Assembly: GCF_047675955.1 (NCBI RefSeq)
Contig: NC_132912.1
Span: 15,722,500-15,786,499, forward strand
Direction of reading: 5' to 3'
From: Chlorocebus sabaeus
Taxonomy: Eukaryota > Chordata > Mammalia > Primates > Cercopithecidae
DNA length: 64,000 nucleotides
In this document: in pieces, positions 11,365 through 22,816 of the stretch
Numbering within the stretch: position 1 is the stretch's first letter
Layout: every line of letters starts with the position of its first letter
Made by a program: the position numbers and the translations under genes
Notes under the pieces: model-generated
Seen by the model: the letters and a program-made list of their open reading frames with translations, nothing else
The model's database searches: none
Told to the model about the DNA's origin: nothing

Positions 11365-12135
11365 CACACTGGTGAAGGCAGAACTAGGGCTAAGGGTTAA
11401 ACGCTAGCCAAGAATCAGTCTGCCACTTGGAGTAACAGGAGACAGATGCCAACATTTATTTTAAAGGGCATCATCATCGTCTCCGCCTATCTGTCCATTC
11501 TCATTCTGCACAAATATAAAATAGTTGACTGGATTTTAAATAAAGTTGAAACACAGTGGCAAGTTAAAGATGTGAGCAGCAATTTACATACAAGGTGTGC
11601 AGCTGGAAGGAAGCTGGTTTATTTATTTATTCATTTATTCATACTCATTCATTCAATTATTCACTTAATAAATATCGACAAGTTGCCTTGTGTGCCAGCC
11701 GCTGCCTTGGGCATTAGGATTTTGCAGTGAGTAACACCAAATCCAGTCCCAGTCTCAACTAATACAGTGGCCAGTCTAGTGGAACAGAAAGGACATTTAT
11801 CAAAGAATTGCACACATGTGTAATTTCCATCTGAGATCATTGTTTTCAGGGGAAGGACAACAGTTCAGGGAAGGCTTCCTGAGGAAGTGACATTTGACCT
11901 GAGTGTCTAAGTGGGAAGTGAACTCCTGGGAAAATGGCCAGGGCACATAGAGACTTTGAGGCAGAAGAGATGCATCAGGTGAATGATATGAAAATATGGG
12001 TTTCAATTTATATATTAATAAATTTAAAGTGACATATTAAAAAACATGCTGAGGGAGGGAAGAAATAATGTGAGGTTCTAAGCATAGGAGAAATTTACTC
12101 CAACTAATTCATACTCCATTCCTCATATCCTATTT
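11365..12135. other. Intronic sequence with weak MIR/L2-like traces
   Basis: A (TTCA/TTTA)-rich patch at 11620-11665 and a TTGTGTGCCAGCCGCTGCC motif near 11690 suggest an old SINE/LINE2 remnant. Nothing coding. Confidence 0.4.
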
Positions 12136-12151
12136 AAAAAAAAAAAAAAAG

Positions 12152-12380
12152 CCTGACTTTTTAATGATCACCATTCTAACTGACGTGAGTTGGTATCTCA
12201 TTGTGGTATTGATTGGCATTTCTCTAATGACCTGTGATAATGATCTTTTCTTCATATGTTTGTTGGCTGCATAAATGTCTTCTTTTGAGATATATGTCTG
12301 TTCATATCCTTCACCTACTTTTTGATGGTGGTGTTCTTTTCTTGTAAATTTATTTAAGTTCCTTATAGATTCTGGATATT
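12152..12380 (-). mobile_element. Inverted 5' segment of a twin-primed L1
   Basis: This stretch is antisense L1 ORF2/3' sequence, colinear with the antisense copy at about 61719-61949. It ends abruptly at 12380, where sense-strand L1 from the immediately adjacent part of the element begins. Only about 9 bp of L1 is lost at the junction. That is the hallmark of a 5' inversion made by twin priming. An A15 tract (12136-12150) directly precedes it. Confidence 0.88.
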
Positions 12381-13025
12381 GTGCTGGAGAGAATGTGGAG
12401 AAACAGGAACGTTTTTACACTGTTGGTGGGAGTGTAAATTAGTTCAACTATTGTGGAAGACAGTGTGGCAATTCCTCAAGGATCTAGAACCAGAAATACC
12501 ATTTGACCCAGCAATCCCTTTACTGGGTACATACCCAAAGGTTTATAAATTGTTCTACTATAAAGACACAAGCACACGTATGTTTATTGTGGCACTATTC
12601 ACAATAGCAAAGACTTGGAACCAACCCAAAAGCCCATCAATGATGGACTGGATAAATAAAATGTGGCACATATATGCCATGAAATACCATGCAGCCATAA
12701 AAAAGGATGAGTTCATGTCCTTTGCAGGGACATGGATGAAGCTGGAAGTCATCATTCTCAGCAAACTAACACAGGAACAGAGAACCAAACACCACATGTT
12801 CTCACTCATAGGTGGGAGTTGAACAATGAGAACACAGGGACACAGAGAGGGGAAAATCACACACCAGGGCCTGTTGGCAGGTGGGAGGCTAGGGAAGGGA
12901 AAGCATTAGGAGAAATACTTAATGTAGATTGACGGGTGCAGCAAACCACCATGGCACATGTATACCTATGTAATAAACCTGCATGTTCTGCACATGTATC
13001 CCAGAACTTAAAGTATATTAAAAAA
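12381..13025 (+). mobile_element. Sense 3' segment of the same 5'-inverted L1
   Basis: Contains the last part of ORF2 in the sense direction (zinc knuckle CX3CX7HX4C encoded from 12382, and an open frame to 12822 ending with the usual SLIGGS-like terminus), then the 3'UTR ending near AAAGTATATTAAAAAA. The tail merges into the triplet repeat at 13026. It is a 5'-truncated, dead copy. Divergence from the 61-64 kb L1 suggests it is older. Confidence 0.9.
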
Positions 13026-13034
13026 GAAGAAGAG

Positions 13035-13066
<32 letters not shown>

Positions 13067-13136
13067 AGAAGAAGAAGAAGAAGAAGAAGAAGAAGAAGAA
13101 GAAGAAGAAGCAGCAGCAGCAGCAGCCGCCGCCGCC
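13026..13136 (+). repeat. Compound trinucleotide repeat (GAA/GAG)28-(GCA)5-(GCC)4
   Basis: Twenty-eight GAA/GAG units (two GAG interruptions near the start, then about 22 uninterrupted GAA) occupy 13026-13109. They are followed in the same register by five GCA and four GCC triplets to 13136. The array begins directly at the A-rich tail of the L1 at 12381-13025, the usual nursery for GAA tracts. Confidence 0.93.
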
Positions 13137-13146
13137 ATGGCCAAGC

Positions 13147-13208
13147 GGGCTCTGTGGCACAATTAATAGTGCATGGGACTTCTAGCCCCGCCCCCTCTCC
13201 AAAAAAAA
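13147..13208 (+). pseudogene. Retroposed 5' half of tRNA-Arg(TCT)
   Basis: Positions 13148-13185 match the first 38 nt of tRNA-Arg-UCU: the acceptor 5' strand GGCTCTGTGG, the D arm with four or so substitutions, and the anticodon stem and loop ending CTTCTAG. No 3' half follows. Instead come 15 pyrimidine-rich bases (13186-13200) and A8 (13201-13208). A 13-bp direct repeat, GCCATGGCCAAGC at 13134-13146 and GCCATGGCTAAGC at 13209-13221, flanks the unit and looks like a target-site duplication. It is not a functional tRNA gene. The tRNA match is from memory of the family sequence. Confidence 0.8.
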
Positions 13209-13221
13209 GCCATGGCTAAGC

Positions 13222-14840
13222 AGCAAATTTCTGTTAACTGTATCTTTACAAGCAAGATCAAGTATAAATCATATCCTATCATATTCACTGGGTTTCAGAA
13301 AGAACTCAGTCTCTGATTATTTGGAAGGAAGTTAGTTCAAACTTAAACTGACAAATGATTTGTGGCATATAAAATCTAATAGCCATATAGTTAGATCTCT
13401 TTTATCTGGTGAGGGAAATTTGCTGTATTTACTACCTGTGAGTGGGATATGGTTTAAGCCTGCTTTGGGACAGAATTTGGATTCTGAAGGATATTTTATT
13501 TGTGAAATAAGAAGGATTTATTATTTGTGAAAGGTTTTATCTGAGAACCTGATTCAAGCATGGGGAGGGATGTAGTTCAGGTGTGCGAGGGAGTCCTGGC
13601 TTCACGTTTAAGGTCATTGACATAGCTGTGTACATAAGGCCCACTTTTTCAGTAGGATTGCCTCTTCAAAGGTGAGTCAGAAATGAGGCAGATGGAGGTA
13701 CTCACAGGTTTTCACAACACACTAAGCAAAAATAGAAATATCTGTTTGAGAGAGATGACAGTTCCTACATTTTCATATCTTAATCTAAAGCTGGGAAAAT
13801 AGTCAGATATTATGTAATTGGACTTGAAAATGACTACAGCCAATCTTTGTTTTGGGCTTTCATAAATGCAGCTGTGAGTGTAGACAACAGTCATTCTCAA
13901 CCTGGATCTGTGAATTTCTGAAAAGAGTAATTCCCTCTTGGAAAGACATCCCACAAACAGGAGATAAATGTATTTGTAAGTGGCTGGGCAGAAGCAGGTC
14001 GGTATCTCAGGTTCATTCAGTGATACGGATAGCAATTGTAGAACTCTTATCACATCAAAGTCACTACAGCTTGAAATCAATCATGATGAGGATATTTAGA
14101 CCACGGAAACTGGTAAATGCTACAAATCTGGGCTTTTTTTTTTTTTTCTTCTCTCCCTTGGGAGCTGGTTGTTAACCATTTTTTAACACACCTCTGAATA
14201 TAAAGGCATATTTCAAGGTTAATGATATATAGACAGTGGGATCTCTTGAGACATGTGCACAGCAGCTCCCAGGCTGTCTTATGAAGGATGGGAGGCTGGA
14301 TAGTCCCTGCTGGTCCTCCTCCTTTAGGCTCCTTTCTCCAGACACCTCCAGCTGCCCTGGCCTTGGTGCTTCATCACATTATCCTCCCCTGGGATACTTT
14401 AATGACTTTTGATTTAATGTTTCTTTTTCATTATTACTCATTCTGCTCATTGCTAAGGAATGAGGTCCTCAAAGCACCATTTTGGAATATAGAGCATATA
14501 TCTTTTTCCATTACTTTACTAATAACTAATTACTTAACATGCTATTCAAGGCCCTTTGTTACCTGTCCCCAATCTTCCTTTCACTTTTACCTCTCTCCAT
14601 GTGTGCTTCCATCATTTTGGACCAATTCACTTTCAAAATTGCCTTTTTGAAAAAACTAGGAAGCATTTCCTTTAACTTATATATAGAATTTCATTTTTAG
14701 CATGATCAAAAAAATACAAGAAGTTATGGTTAAAAAATTCTGCAGTACATACTAACAAAGACAAACTAGGCAACATGTTCATTACACAAAACTGAAACAG
14801 TCAACATTAATTATTTTATGCCAAATTCCTTTTAGTTTAG
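13222..14840. other. Intronic sequence without recognised genes
   Basis: No recognised exon or repeat apart from a T15 run (14133-14147). Open frames on both strands overlap each other and show no domains. Confidence 0.5.
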
Positions 14841-14841
14841 C

Positions 14842-15121
14842 TTTTTTTTTTTAGATGAATTCTTGCTCTGTCACCCAGGCTGGAGCACAGTGGTGTACAA
14901 TCTCAGCTCACTGCAACCTCTGCTTCTCACGTTCAAGCAATTTTCCAAGTAGCTGGGATGACAGGTGCGTGCCTCCACACCCAGCTAATTTTTGTATTTT
15001 CAGTAGAGACAGGGTTTTACCATGTTGGCCAGAGGGGTCTTGAACTCCTGACCTCAGGTGGTCTGCCCACCTCGGCCTTCCAAAATGCTGAGATTACAGG
15101 CACGAACCACCACGCCCGGCC
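14842..15121 (-). mobile_element. Alu
   Basis: T11 tail, TTCTTGCTCTGTCACCC, both arms with an internal deletion near 14945, ending CCACGCCCGGCC. Confidence 0.93.
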
Positions 15122-15439
15122 ACCAAATTCCTTTTAAATTCTACCTATATTATATAGTCCTAGAAATCTGTGGATCCCTTTTTTCCTCCCTCACTCATAT
15201 ATCACTAAGTCAAATCATTAATTCACAATGTTGTATCCCTTGATAATACAAAGGCTTGTCAAAAGTAGGAAATTATCTGGGTCAGAGGATGATCATAAGA
15301 CATTGAATATGTATGGCCCCCTGCAGTTTTCTCATCTAGTCCTTCTGTTCCCTGATTCAGTGCTCCCTGTTCTGCGAAGCCTTGCTTTTTTTGATCGTGG
15401 CAAGAACACACTTGACATGTAATCTCAGGGTCTTAGCTC

Positions 15440-15690
15440 ATGCTGTATTCCCCTTCTGAGATGCCTTTTCCCTATAACCACTCACAGTCATACCTATCTC
15501 AGGATCCTACTTATCTCCCTCAGGAAACTTTCTCTTATCACCTTAGCAAGAAGCACTCTCTCTTTTTAACTGTTTCATTACTTTTTACCTTCTTAAAGCT
15601 CTTCTCATCCACTGCTTACATTACAGTTCATTGTTGGATGTTTTATCTCCATGATTACATTGCTCCTTAAAGGCATGTATTATGTGCATA
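15440..15690 (+). repeat. LINE-2 fragment
   Basis: GAGATGCCTTTTCCC, CTCAGGAAACTTTCTC, and the pyrimidine-rich TTTTACCTTCTTAAAGC then ATGATTACATTGCTCC follow the L2 3' region in order. Confidence 0.55.
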
Positions 15691-15729
15691 TAGTAACAAT
15701 GTGTCATTTATAACTATTATTTAGTGGCT

Positions 15730-15935
15730 GCTACTAGATGCTATTCACAGCATTAACTGCTTTACATATATTATCTAGCTTAACCTCCAAACTCCAACTT
15801 TAAAGGAAAAAACTATTATTAGGTATTATTATACCTGTTTTATCACCGAGAAAACTGAGACTCCAGAAAGTTGATGAACTTGGCAAGGTTACATATCCAG
15901 CCAGTGTTAGAGCTATAATTCGATTTAATTCAGGC
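15730..15935 (+). repeat. MIR SINE
   Basis: TTTACATATATTATC, TACCTGTTTTATC, GAAAACTGAGACTCC and GGCAAGGTTACATATCC match the MIR core region. Confidence 0.7.
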
Positions 15936-16030
15936 CCATGAGAGCAGGATCTTTGTTTAATTCAGTGCTGTATCCTCAACATCTAGAATAGTGCCAGGCA
16001 CATGGAAGGCACTTAACATATACTTGTTGG
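15936..16030 (+). repeat. LINE-2 3' end
   Basis: GAGAGCAGGATCTTTG, GCTGTATCCTCAACATC and ATAGTGCCAGGCACATGG are the classic L2 3' terminus. Confidence 0.75.
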
Positions 16031-16410
16031 GTATATGGATAATGGTATTTCTGAAAGTACAATCTCTTGAATACCATATAATCAGCAAATATTCTACCAT
16101 CAGCATCACTGGTCACAGATTGGAAGAGAGTAAGGAAATATAACTAAGTGCAATGTGGGATCCCAGCTTGAATCATGGGACTACAGAAAAGAACTGTAGA
16201 GGAACAAATGGTGAAATTCGATAGAATTTCAAATAGGTCCATTGATTCATTAATAGTTCATTGTAATATGTTTATATAAGATGTTTATCATTGGAGGGCT
16301 GGGGGAACAGTTTATATGGGTCTACAATTTTTTTTGCAACTTTTCTGTGAGTCTAAAAATATTTCCAAGAAAACATTGAGAAAAAAAGTCTTGTATAATT
16401 TCACTAAATC

Positions 16411-16710
16411 TTTTTTTTTTTTTTTTTTTTTGAGACGGAGTCTTGCTCTGTCACCAGGCTGGAGTGCAGTGGTGCAATCTCGGTTCACGGCAACCTCCAC
16501 TTTCCAGGTTCAAGAGATTCTCCTGCCTCAGTCTCCTGAGTAGCTGGTACTACAGGCACGCGCCACCATGCCCAGCTAATTTTTGTATTTTTAGTAGAGA
16601 CAGGGTTTCACCATATTGGCCACGATTGTCTCGATCTCTTGACATCATAAACTGCCCGCCTCCACCTCCAAAAGTGCTGGGATTACAGGCGTATGCCACT
16701 GTGCCTGGCC
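16411..16710 (-). mobile_element. Alu
   Basis: T20 tail (16411-16430), GAGACGGAGTCTTGCTC, both arms, ending TGTGCCTGGCC. Confidence 0.95.
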
Positions 16711-16859
16711 TTCACTAACTCTTTTAAAATATAGATCCTTAATAATCTACCCAATATTACCGAGCACTGTGTAAAGGCAGGAAATCTCGATCTGGGATGA
16801 TAGTATCAGAGAAGTGCAGAGTTAAAAAGACCCTGGGAGGAGCAATCCCTGCACCTTTG

Positions 16860-16965
16860 TCACTTCTTGATGAGGAAGGCAAGACCCAGAGAGGTGGAGT
16901 TACTAAAATCACACGTGGGAGAACTGGTTCTAGAACTCAGGCCCTTTCCCTTTCCACTCATTTTC
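16860..16965 (+). repeat. MIR fragment
   Basis: TGATGAGGAAGGCAAGACC, AGAGAGGTGGAGTTACT and GGTTCTAGAACTCAGGCCC resemble the MIR core 3' side. Confidence 0.5.
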
Positions 16966-17044
16966 GTTTCTACTTGACAGCACTCCTCAATTCAAGTCCA
17001 AGAGCTCTCCCAGCTGGATTACTTCAATTTGATCTACATGCGTG

Positions 17045-17325
17045 AGATATTTTTACCCCAAAATTTAATATTCTAATTTCTAATGTGTTTATCATGAAAC
17101 TACGAATATCTTAGTCAATAAGAACGTAATGTTTTGCTTTTCACACAAAACTTGAGTAGCAGTTTGAGAAGTAAAAATAAACTTTGACTATAGTATTTGA
17201 ACCTAGTTCAACTAAACTTCAAATTAACAATTTCAAGAAGCTCAAAGTTTAATTAAAATGCATTATTCCCTTTGGATAAAGCCTCTTTCCATGTGCAGGT
17301 TCTGAGTTACTCGTTTGCTTATACT

Positions 17326-17359
<34 letters not shown>

Positions 17360-18257
17360 CACTCATTGAAAAGATAATGAGTTATTTTATTTCATTGAGT
17401 GTAATTGTCTGAAACGGCTTCATGATACAATCATATGTTAGGGGCCTGGATGAGGCATTGATAGTCTTGGCCTTCTGCCCATGTTTTCCTCCAGTTTTTC
17501 TTGCCTGTAGGATCTCTGTTCCTCAACAAAATCTGTACCTCCCCTCCTCCACCTTCCAATGCCTGGGCTATGCGTTTAACAGATGGTGTTGTTATACAAT
17601 CACGTTTAAAGGGATTAGAGCAGATCACTGGATTTCAGAATTCCTGACTATCACAGCTGTTTCTCCTCTAAAATGCTTTCACTCAATTAATGTATGCAAG
17701 CTACTCCTCTGGCCAATCCTACTTTCCCAATGAACCCCAACAGAGAGACCTGAACACATCTACATTTTGAATCAGAAAATGAATTTTGATGCTAGAAATG
17801 AAAATACTTATGACTCTATGTATGTATGTGTGCCAGTGACAATATTTGTTGTAAAAAGCCTAAAAACATATTGGGTGGTTGACGTAGATGTTAGGAAAAT
17901 TATTCCACACATTATTTCTGCAGTCAGATCTGTATATTCCACAACAAAATCCCCCAATCTGTCCATGAGACCATCCTTTTCTTGGGTACACTGCATTCAA
18001 ATCTGAGTCATCTTTTATATCCACCTCTTCCTTACCTCCTGCCACCTCCTCTCCCTTCCATCACTGCTAGTTATTATCAAGCCTTGACTATTTTTCATTT
18101 ACACTGTTGTGTTAGTTCCTTCCTTTCAATTTCCACTGTCATCACCATACTTCAGGCCGAATTTAGATGAATTTCAATATATTTAAATGGCTAAGGGGCA
18201 GCAAGGGAGCAGCATGTTCCTTTGGTAACCAGTAAGGCACAACAGTGAAAAATGAGA
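17045..18257. other. Intronic sequence with one CA microsatellite
   Basis: Contains a (CA)14-15 repeat at about 17328-17356; otherwise no recognised exon or repeat. Open frames here are short and featureless. Confidence 0.5.
17328..17356. repeat. (CA)n microsatellite
   Basis: Uninterrupted ACAC run of about 29 bp. Confidence 0.96.
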
Positions 18258-18540
18258 GGTTGGCCACGGTGGCTCACACCTGTAATCCCAGCACTTTGGA
18301 AGGTCGAGGCGAGTGGATCACTTGAGGTCAGCAGTTCAAGACCAGCCTGGCCAACATGGGGAAAACCCATCTCTATGAAAAATACAAAAATTAGCTGGGC
18401 ATGGTGGTGCATGCCTGTAATCTCAGCTACTTGGGAGGCTGAGGCAGGAGAATCCCTTGAACCTGGGAGGCGGAGGTTGCAGTGATCTGAGATCATGACG
18501 CTGTACTCCAGCCTGGGCAATAGAGTGAGACTCTATCTCT
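18258..18540 (+). mobile_element. Alu
   Basis: GGTTGGCCACGGTGGCTCAC start, both arms, ending GAGACTCTATCTCTAAATC with almost no A tail. Confidence 0.93.
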
Positions 18541-18919
18541 AAATCAGATTTTAAACAGAGGCTGTCCCTTTCCACCATCGTAGAATGCAGTTTCTCAAAA
18601 TCTTATGGGACTCCACGGGACTGTGAGGTAAAGTAGCTCATATTTTGTTCATGATCAGCGAATTGGTTTCCTTTCCTATTCTGAGCCATTTGACAGCATT
18701 TTGTAAAAATCCTCTGCCACCCTAGAAAGTGCATGCACACGCAACCCAGTGAAGTAGGTATTATTAGCCCTATCACACCAGATAAAGAAAAGCTGAAAGC
18801 AAATCACTGCTCAAGTGTTACGCTAATCAGTGTTCAATGTTCAATGGGAATCTGAACTCATTCCCATTGAAAATCAGGGAGTCTGATTTTCCTTCCCCTG
18901 TTCTCACAGACTCTTTAAC

Positions 18920-19238
18920 TTTTTTTTTCTTTTTTTTTTTTTTTTTTTTTTTGAGACAGGGTCTCACTCCTGTTACCCAGGCTGGAGTGCAGTAGTGCGA
19001 TCTTAGCTCATTATAGCCTAGACTTCCCAGGCTCAGGTGATTCTCCCACCTCAGCCTCCCAAGTAGCTGGGACTGCAGGCATACTCCACCATGCCTGGTC
19101 AATTTTTTGTATTTTTAGTAGAGAAAGAGTTTCGCCACATTATCTAGGCTGGTCTCAAACTTCTGGGTTCAAGCTATCCACCTGTCCCGGCCTCCCAAAG
19201 TGTTGGGATTACCAGCATGAGCCACCATGCCCATTGGC
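18920..19238 (-). mobile_element. Alu (older type)
   Basis: T-rich tail of about 33, GAGACAGGGTCTCACTCC, both arms, ending GCCACCATGCCCATTGGC. Confidence 0.93.
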
Positions 19239-20287
19239 TAACTTTAATATAGTTTTTAAAAAATTGGTTTGATGTTTTCAAAAAAGTGCGGTGTCATCCG
19301 ATCTTACTCTATAAACTCTGTGTACATACATATATTGTACATATAAAAAATGCACACATACATAGATGTTTGAGTATATGTATCTGTGCATGAGAGAGAT
19401 TCCAAAATAATATATTACAATACACACTGTATTTGCCCTCTGTGCAGCAGCTGGCATGCTTTGGGCTCTTAATTATTAGTAGTAATAATTAGGATAATTG
19501 CAAAAACATTACCAACATAACAGACTGTATGCCGGCCCTTTGCTAGCATTCCTCTGAAGACAAGAAAACTTAAGTAGTCCTGATTATATACAGAACATCT
19601 GTAACGTGCAGAACAGATCATGTGACAACAAATAAATACAAACCAAACCACCTTTTACATGTCTGTGTTTTCGGTTATTTGAGGTGCTGTGTTACTTTAT
19701 TCTGAGTCAGTTTGGAAGATGAAACAGCTATAATGCACAAAAAGTACACATAAAACATCACCATCAGCCCTCCTCTGCCTGTGAAAGGCAGCCAGGTTGT
19801 GTTAAGAATACGTCAAGAGTGTTTGCTGCTGTCTATGAATGGGGCAATGTGTATGCCCTGCCATTACTAAAGGTAGATTTCTTAATAGGCTGCCCAGAAA
19901 AGGTTTTACAGCAGACAGTGAAAACTGGGGGAAGCCAACACTGCCCACGCTTTTAGATAGAGCTGCTAAACATTTTGGCTCCTGAAATGAGGAGAAAGTG
20001 TTCATCTCAAGAGTGTGAAAACCAACCCCATCACAACCCCATCAGAAAGCATCGCTGTCAGGAAGCGTGGCTTCTCAGGGGTGTTCCATTCCCTAATCAT
20101 GCCAAGTAGTTTGACTCGTTTCCATTCAGCATTTTAAATGTTTGCCTTTGCATTTGTTTTCTCATAAATTCTGCAGGTAACCAGGTAAAGTGACAAAGTT
20201 TGGAATTTTGTTTCTGATCTATTTAGGATGGAGAATTTGAAACAGGGCAGCTGAAAGCCTATATGTCTCTGAGTGAATTTTAAAAGG
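19239..20287. other. Intronic sequence without recognised genes
   Basis: AT-rich, with a TACATATA patch at 19320-19400. No exon or clear repeat recognised. Confidence 0.5.
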
Positions 20288-20431
20288 ATCCTGGGCATGG
20301 TGGCTCACGTTTGTAATCCCAGCTCCTTGGGAGGCTGAGGCAGGAGGATCGCTTGAGGCCAGGAGTTTGAGACCAGCCTGGGCAACATAGCAAGATGCTG
20401 TCTCTACAAAAAATTAAAAAATTAGCCAGGT
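20288..20431 (+). mobile_element. Older Alu, 5' piece (host of nested Alu)
   Basis: CTGGGCATGGTGGCTCACG to AATTAGCCAGG, interrupted by the younger Alu and resumed at 20744. Confidence 0.9.
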
Positions 20432-20743
20432 GGCCGGGCGCGGTGGTTCACGCCTGTAATCCCAGCACTTTGGGAGGCTGAGGCGGGTGGATCACAAGGT
20501 CAGGAGATCGAGACCATCCTGGCTAACACGGTGAAACACCGTCTCTACTAAAAAATACAAAAAATTAGCCGGGCGTGGTGACGGGCGCCTGTAGTTCCAG
20601 CTACTCCGGAGGCTGAGGCAGGAGAATGACCTGAACCCGGGAGGCAGAGGTTGCAGTGAGCCGAGATTGTGCCACTGCACCACTGCACTCCAGCCTGGGC
20701 GACAGAGCCAGACTCTGTCTCAAAAAAAAAAAAAAAAAAAAAA
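20432..20743 (+). mobile_element. Younger Alu inserted into an older Alu
   Basis: GGCCGGGCGCGGTGGTTCACG, near-consensus arms, a small CACTGCAC duplication near 20675 and an A22 tail. Flanks AGCCAGGT and AGTCAGGT look like target-site copies within the older Alu. Confidence 0.93.
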
Positions 20744-20905
20744 GTCAGGTATGGTGGCATGCACCTGTGGTCCCAGTCACTTAAGAGGCTGAGGTAGGAG
20801 GATCACAGAAGCCCAGGAGTTTGAGGCTGCAGGGAGCTATGACTTGTGCCATTGCGCTACAACCTGGGTGACAGCGCAAAGATCCTATCTCTAAAAAAAA
20901 AAAAA
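20744..20905 (+). mobile_element. Older Alu, 3' piece
   Basis: GTATGGTGGCATGCACCTG to CTATCTCTAAAAAAAAAAAA; colinear continuation of 20288-20431. Confidence 0.9.
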
Positions 20906-21439
20906 GTTGCTCCTGCCCCTTCCTGAGTGGGGTGTGCCTAAGCATTACCATGGCAGGAGCCACGCAGAGGCAATATTGGAGAAAAGAGCGGTGGTGGGTT
21001 TGACACCCTTGTAAAGAATAAATAAAATGCTAGGGCTTAGCAAACTGGTTCTTGGCAAAAGAGAAAAGCACATCTGACTGCTGTAGACCTGGAAGTAGAG
21101 CCACCAAGATTCTAGGTGATGTTGCCCAAAGTGGGGTGCGGGGTAAAGGCACAGATCCCTCAGCCCCATCACAGTCATCACAGTATCTGAAGGGGTGCTG
21201 TGCATTCATCTATTATTAACAAGCCCCACAGATAACGTGCATGCACACTGAGTCTCAGAGCCCCAGTGGAAAAGCTCAGCACCCAACAACTCATTGCATG
21301 GTGTGGTGTGAAGGGCAGCAGTAAGGGCCACTCCTTAAGTGAGGAATCTCGCCCCACACGCTCCATCTCTGCATCAGGATCTGCAATTGATAAACACACC
21401 CAGGTGAGCTGTTTGCACACTTGGCAGGGAAACACTGCT
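20906..21439. other. Intronic sequence without recognised genes
   Basis: No exon or confident repeat was recognised. Confidence 0.45.
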
Positions 21440-21625
21440 CTAGAGGACTCATTCCCAAAGTGCTGCACACCAGACTCACCAGGGTCACTTAAAACCTATC
21501 ACTATAGTCCGTGCTCCAGCCCGGAGAGGCTAATTTAATTGGTTTGGAGGGTGGCCTGAGCATTCCGGTTTTTTAAAGCTTTCCAGGTGATTTTAATGTG
21601 CAGCCAAGGTTGCAAACCCCTGTTT
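21440..21625 (+). repeat. MER5-type (hAT-Charlie) DNA transposon remnant
   Basis: CCAAAGTGCTGCACACCAG, TCACCAGGGTCACTT, GCTTTCCAGGTGATTTTAATG and a final GTTGCAAACCCCTG follow the MER5 plan, diverged. Confidence 0.7.
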
Positions 21626-22816
21626 ATAAAGGATAATGAGATAGATTTCAGATGGAGGAAGTCAATTTGTTGAATAGATTGTGAAACTCAGAAGGCACAG
21701 TAATCTATGTTGTAGCAAACCCCCGTCAGCTCCAGTGGGGATGGCAGCATGTTCAAGAGGCTGAAAAACAGAGCCAGCAAGTGAGACATGAGGTTTCAGT
21801 GAGGATCCATGTACAGGGGAGAGAGTCCAGGGGTAGAAGGCTGGGCAAGAGAACTGCAACCACTTGCAAAAGGCATGCAGTTTATAAAGCATCTTCACTT
21901 ACTACCCTCCCGCTGACAACCTCCACCTGGCAACCTTCATTTAATCCAAAAACAAAGGACCTCAATCCCCTCTACGGCCCGCGTTCAATGGGACAGACCC
22001 GGGTCTCAGGTCTTCCTCATAGACAAGGAATGGATCTCTGGGCTGGCCACTCCCAGATTCCCTAGCTCGGATTTCCCAGCCACATTCGAGTGTGTGTGCC
22101 ACCCAGGGTCATTTTGGGGTATGCTGACATTATTGCTCACAGGTGCATTTACTTCACAATTGAAAGGCAAAGTGCTTTTGATTTGAAAAAGCAGGACCCC
22201 AGAGTGAAAGAAAATTATTCTTTTTAAGTTCTAAAAAGCACTGGTTTGGAAATTCACAAAACCAATCATGGAGGCCTAGAACATAGAGTTTATCAAATAA
22301 ACTAGAGGGTTTAGAAAGCATGCCACCCAATTATCTTTAGGGGAAAGAGGGCTTTTGTTACTTCCCAGACAAAACATAACAAAGACTGCAGCTCAGTCAG
22401 GGGCTGGAGCAGTGAGATGCCTGGGTGAAAATTGGAAACAGCTAACGAAAATCCAGGTAGATAAGCCTGAGGGCAATCACAGGAACCTGCATACTCAACC
22501 CGTGCATGTCTGAGTCCTAAGAGTGGCTCAGAAGCATTTGCTAAAAGCGGACTGAAGAGGCTAACAGAAGATGAAGAGAGCCCCGGACACAGGGAACTTT
22601 TGAGCAGAGGTCACTACAGAGACAATGGAACTAGCCACAGAAGCTTGAGCAATGCCCCAAAGACCACAAGGGACTGAGCTACCCTTTAGTCTGAAGCCAA
22701 TAATAGTAGATGATGGGTGTGAGCCAGATCGCTCTTCCCAATCACTGGACAACAGGTAAACCCCTTTCTATTCCATTCCTTGAGAGGGTGGCTACACAGG
22801 GCGGAGAAAAAGAGTC
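21626..22816. other. Intronic sequence without recognised genes
   Basis: No recognised exon, RNA gene or repeat. Confidence 0.45.

Noticed and set aside
12379..12822. 147-codon plus-strand frame with a zinc-knuckle motif as a gene
   Set aside because: It is the C-terminal end of L1 ORF2 in a truncated, inverted copy, and the frame does not start at an ATG.
12857..13162. Minus-strand frame with a long poly-Ser/Ala run, and plus-strand poly-Glu/Ala frame
   Set aside because: Both are translations of the GAA/GCA/GCC repeat and the L1 end.
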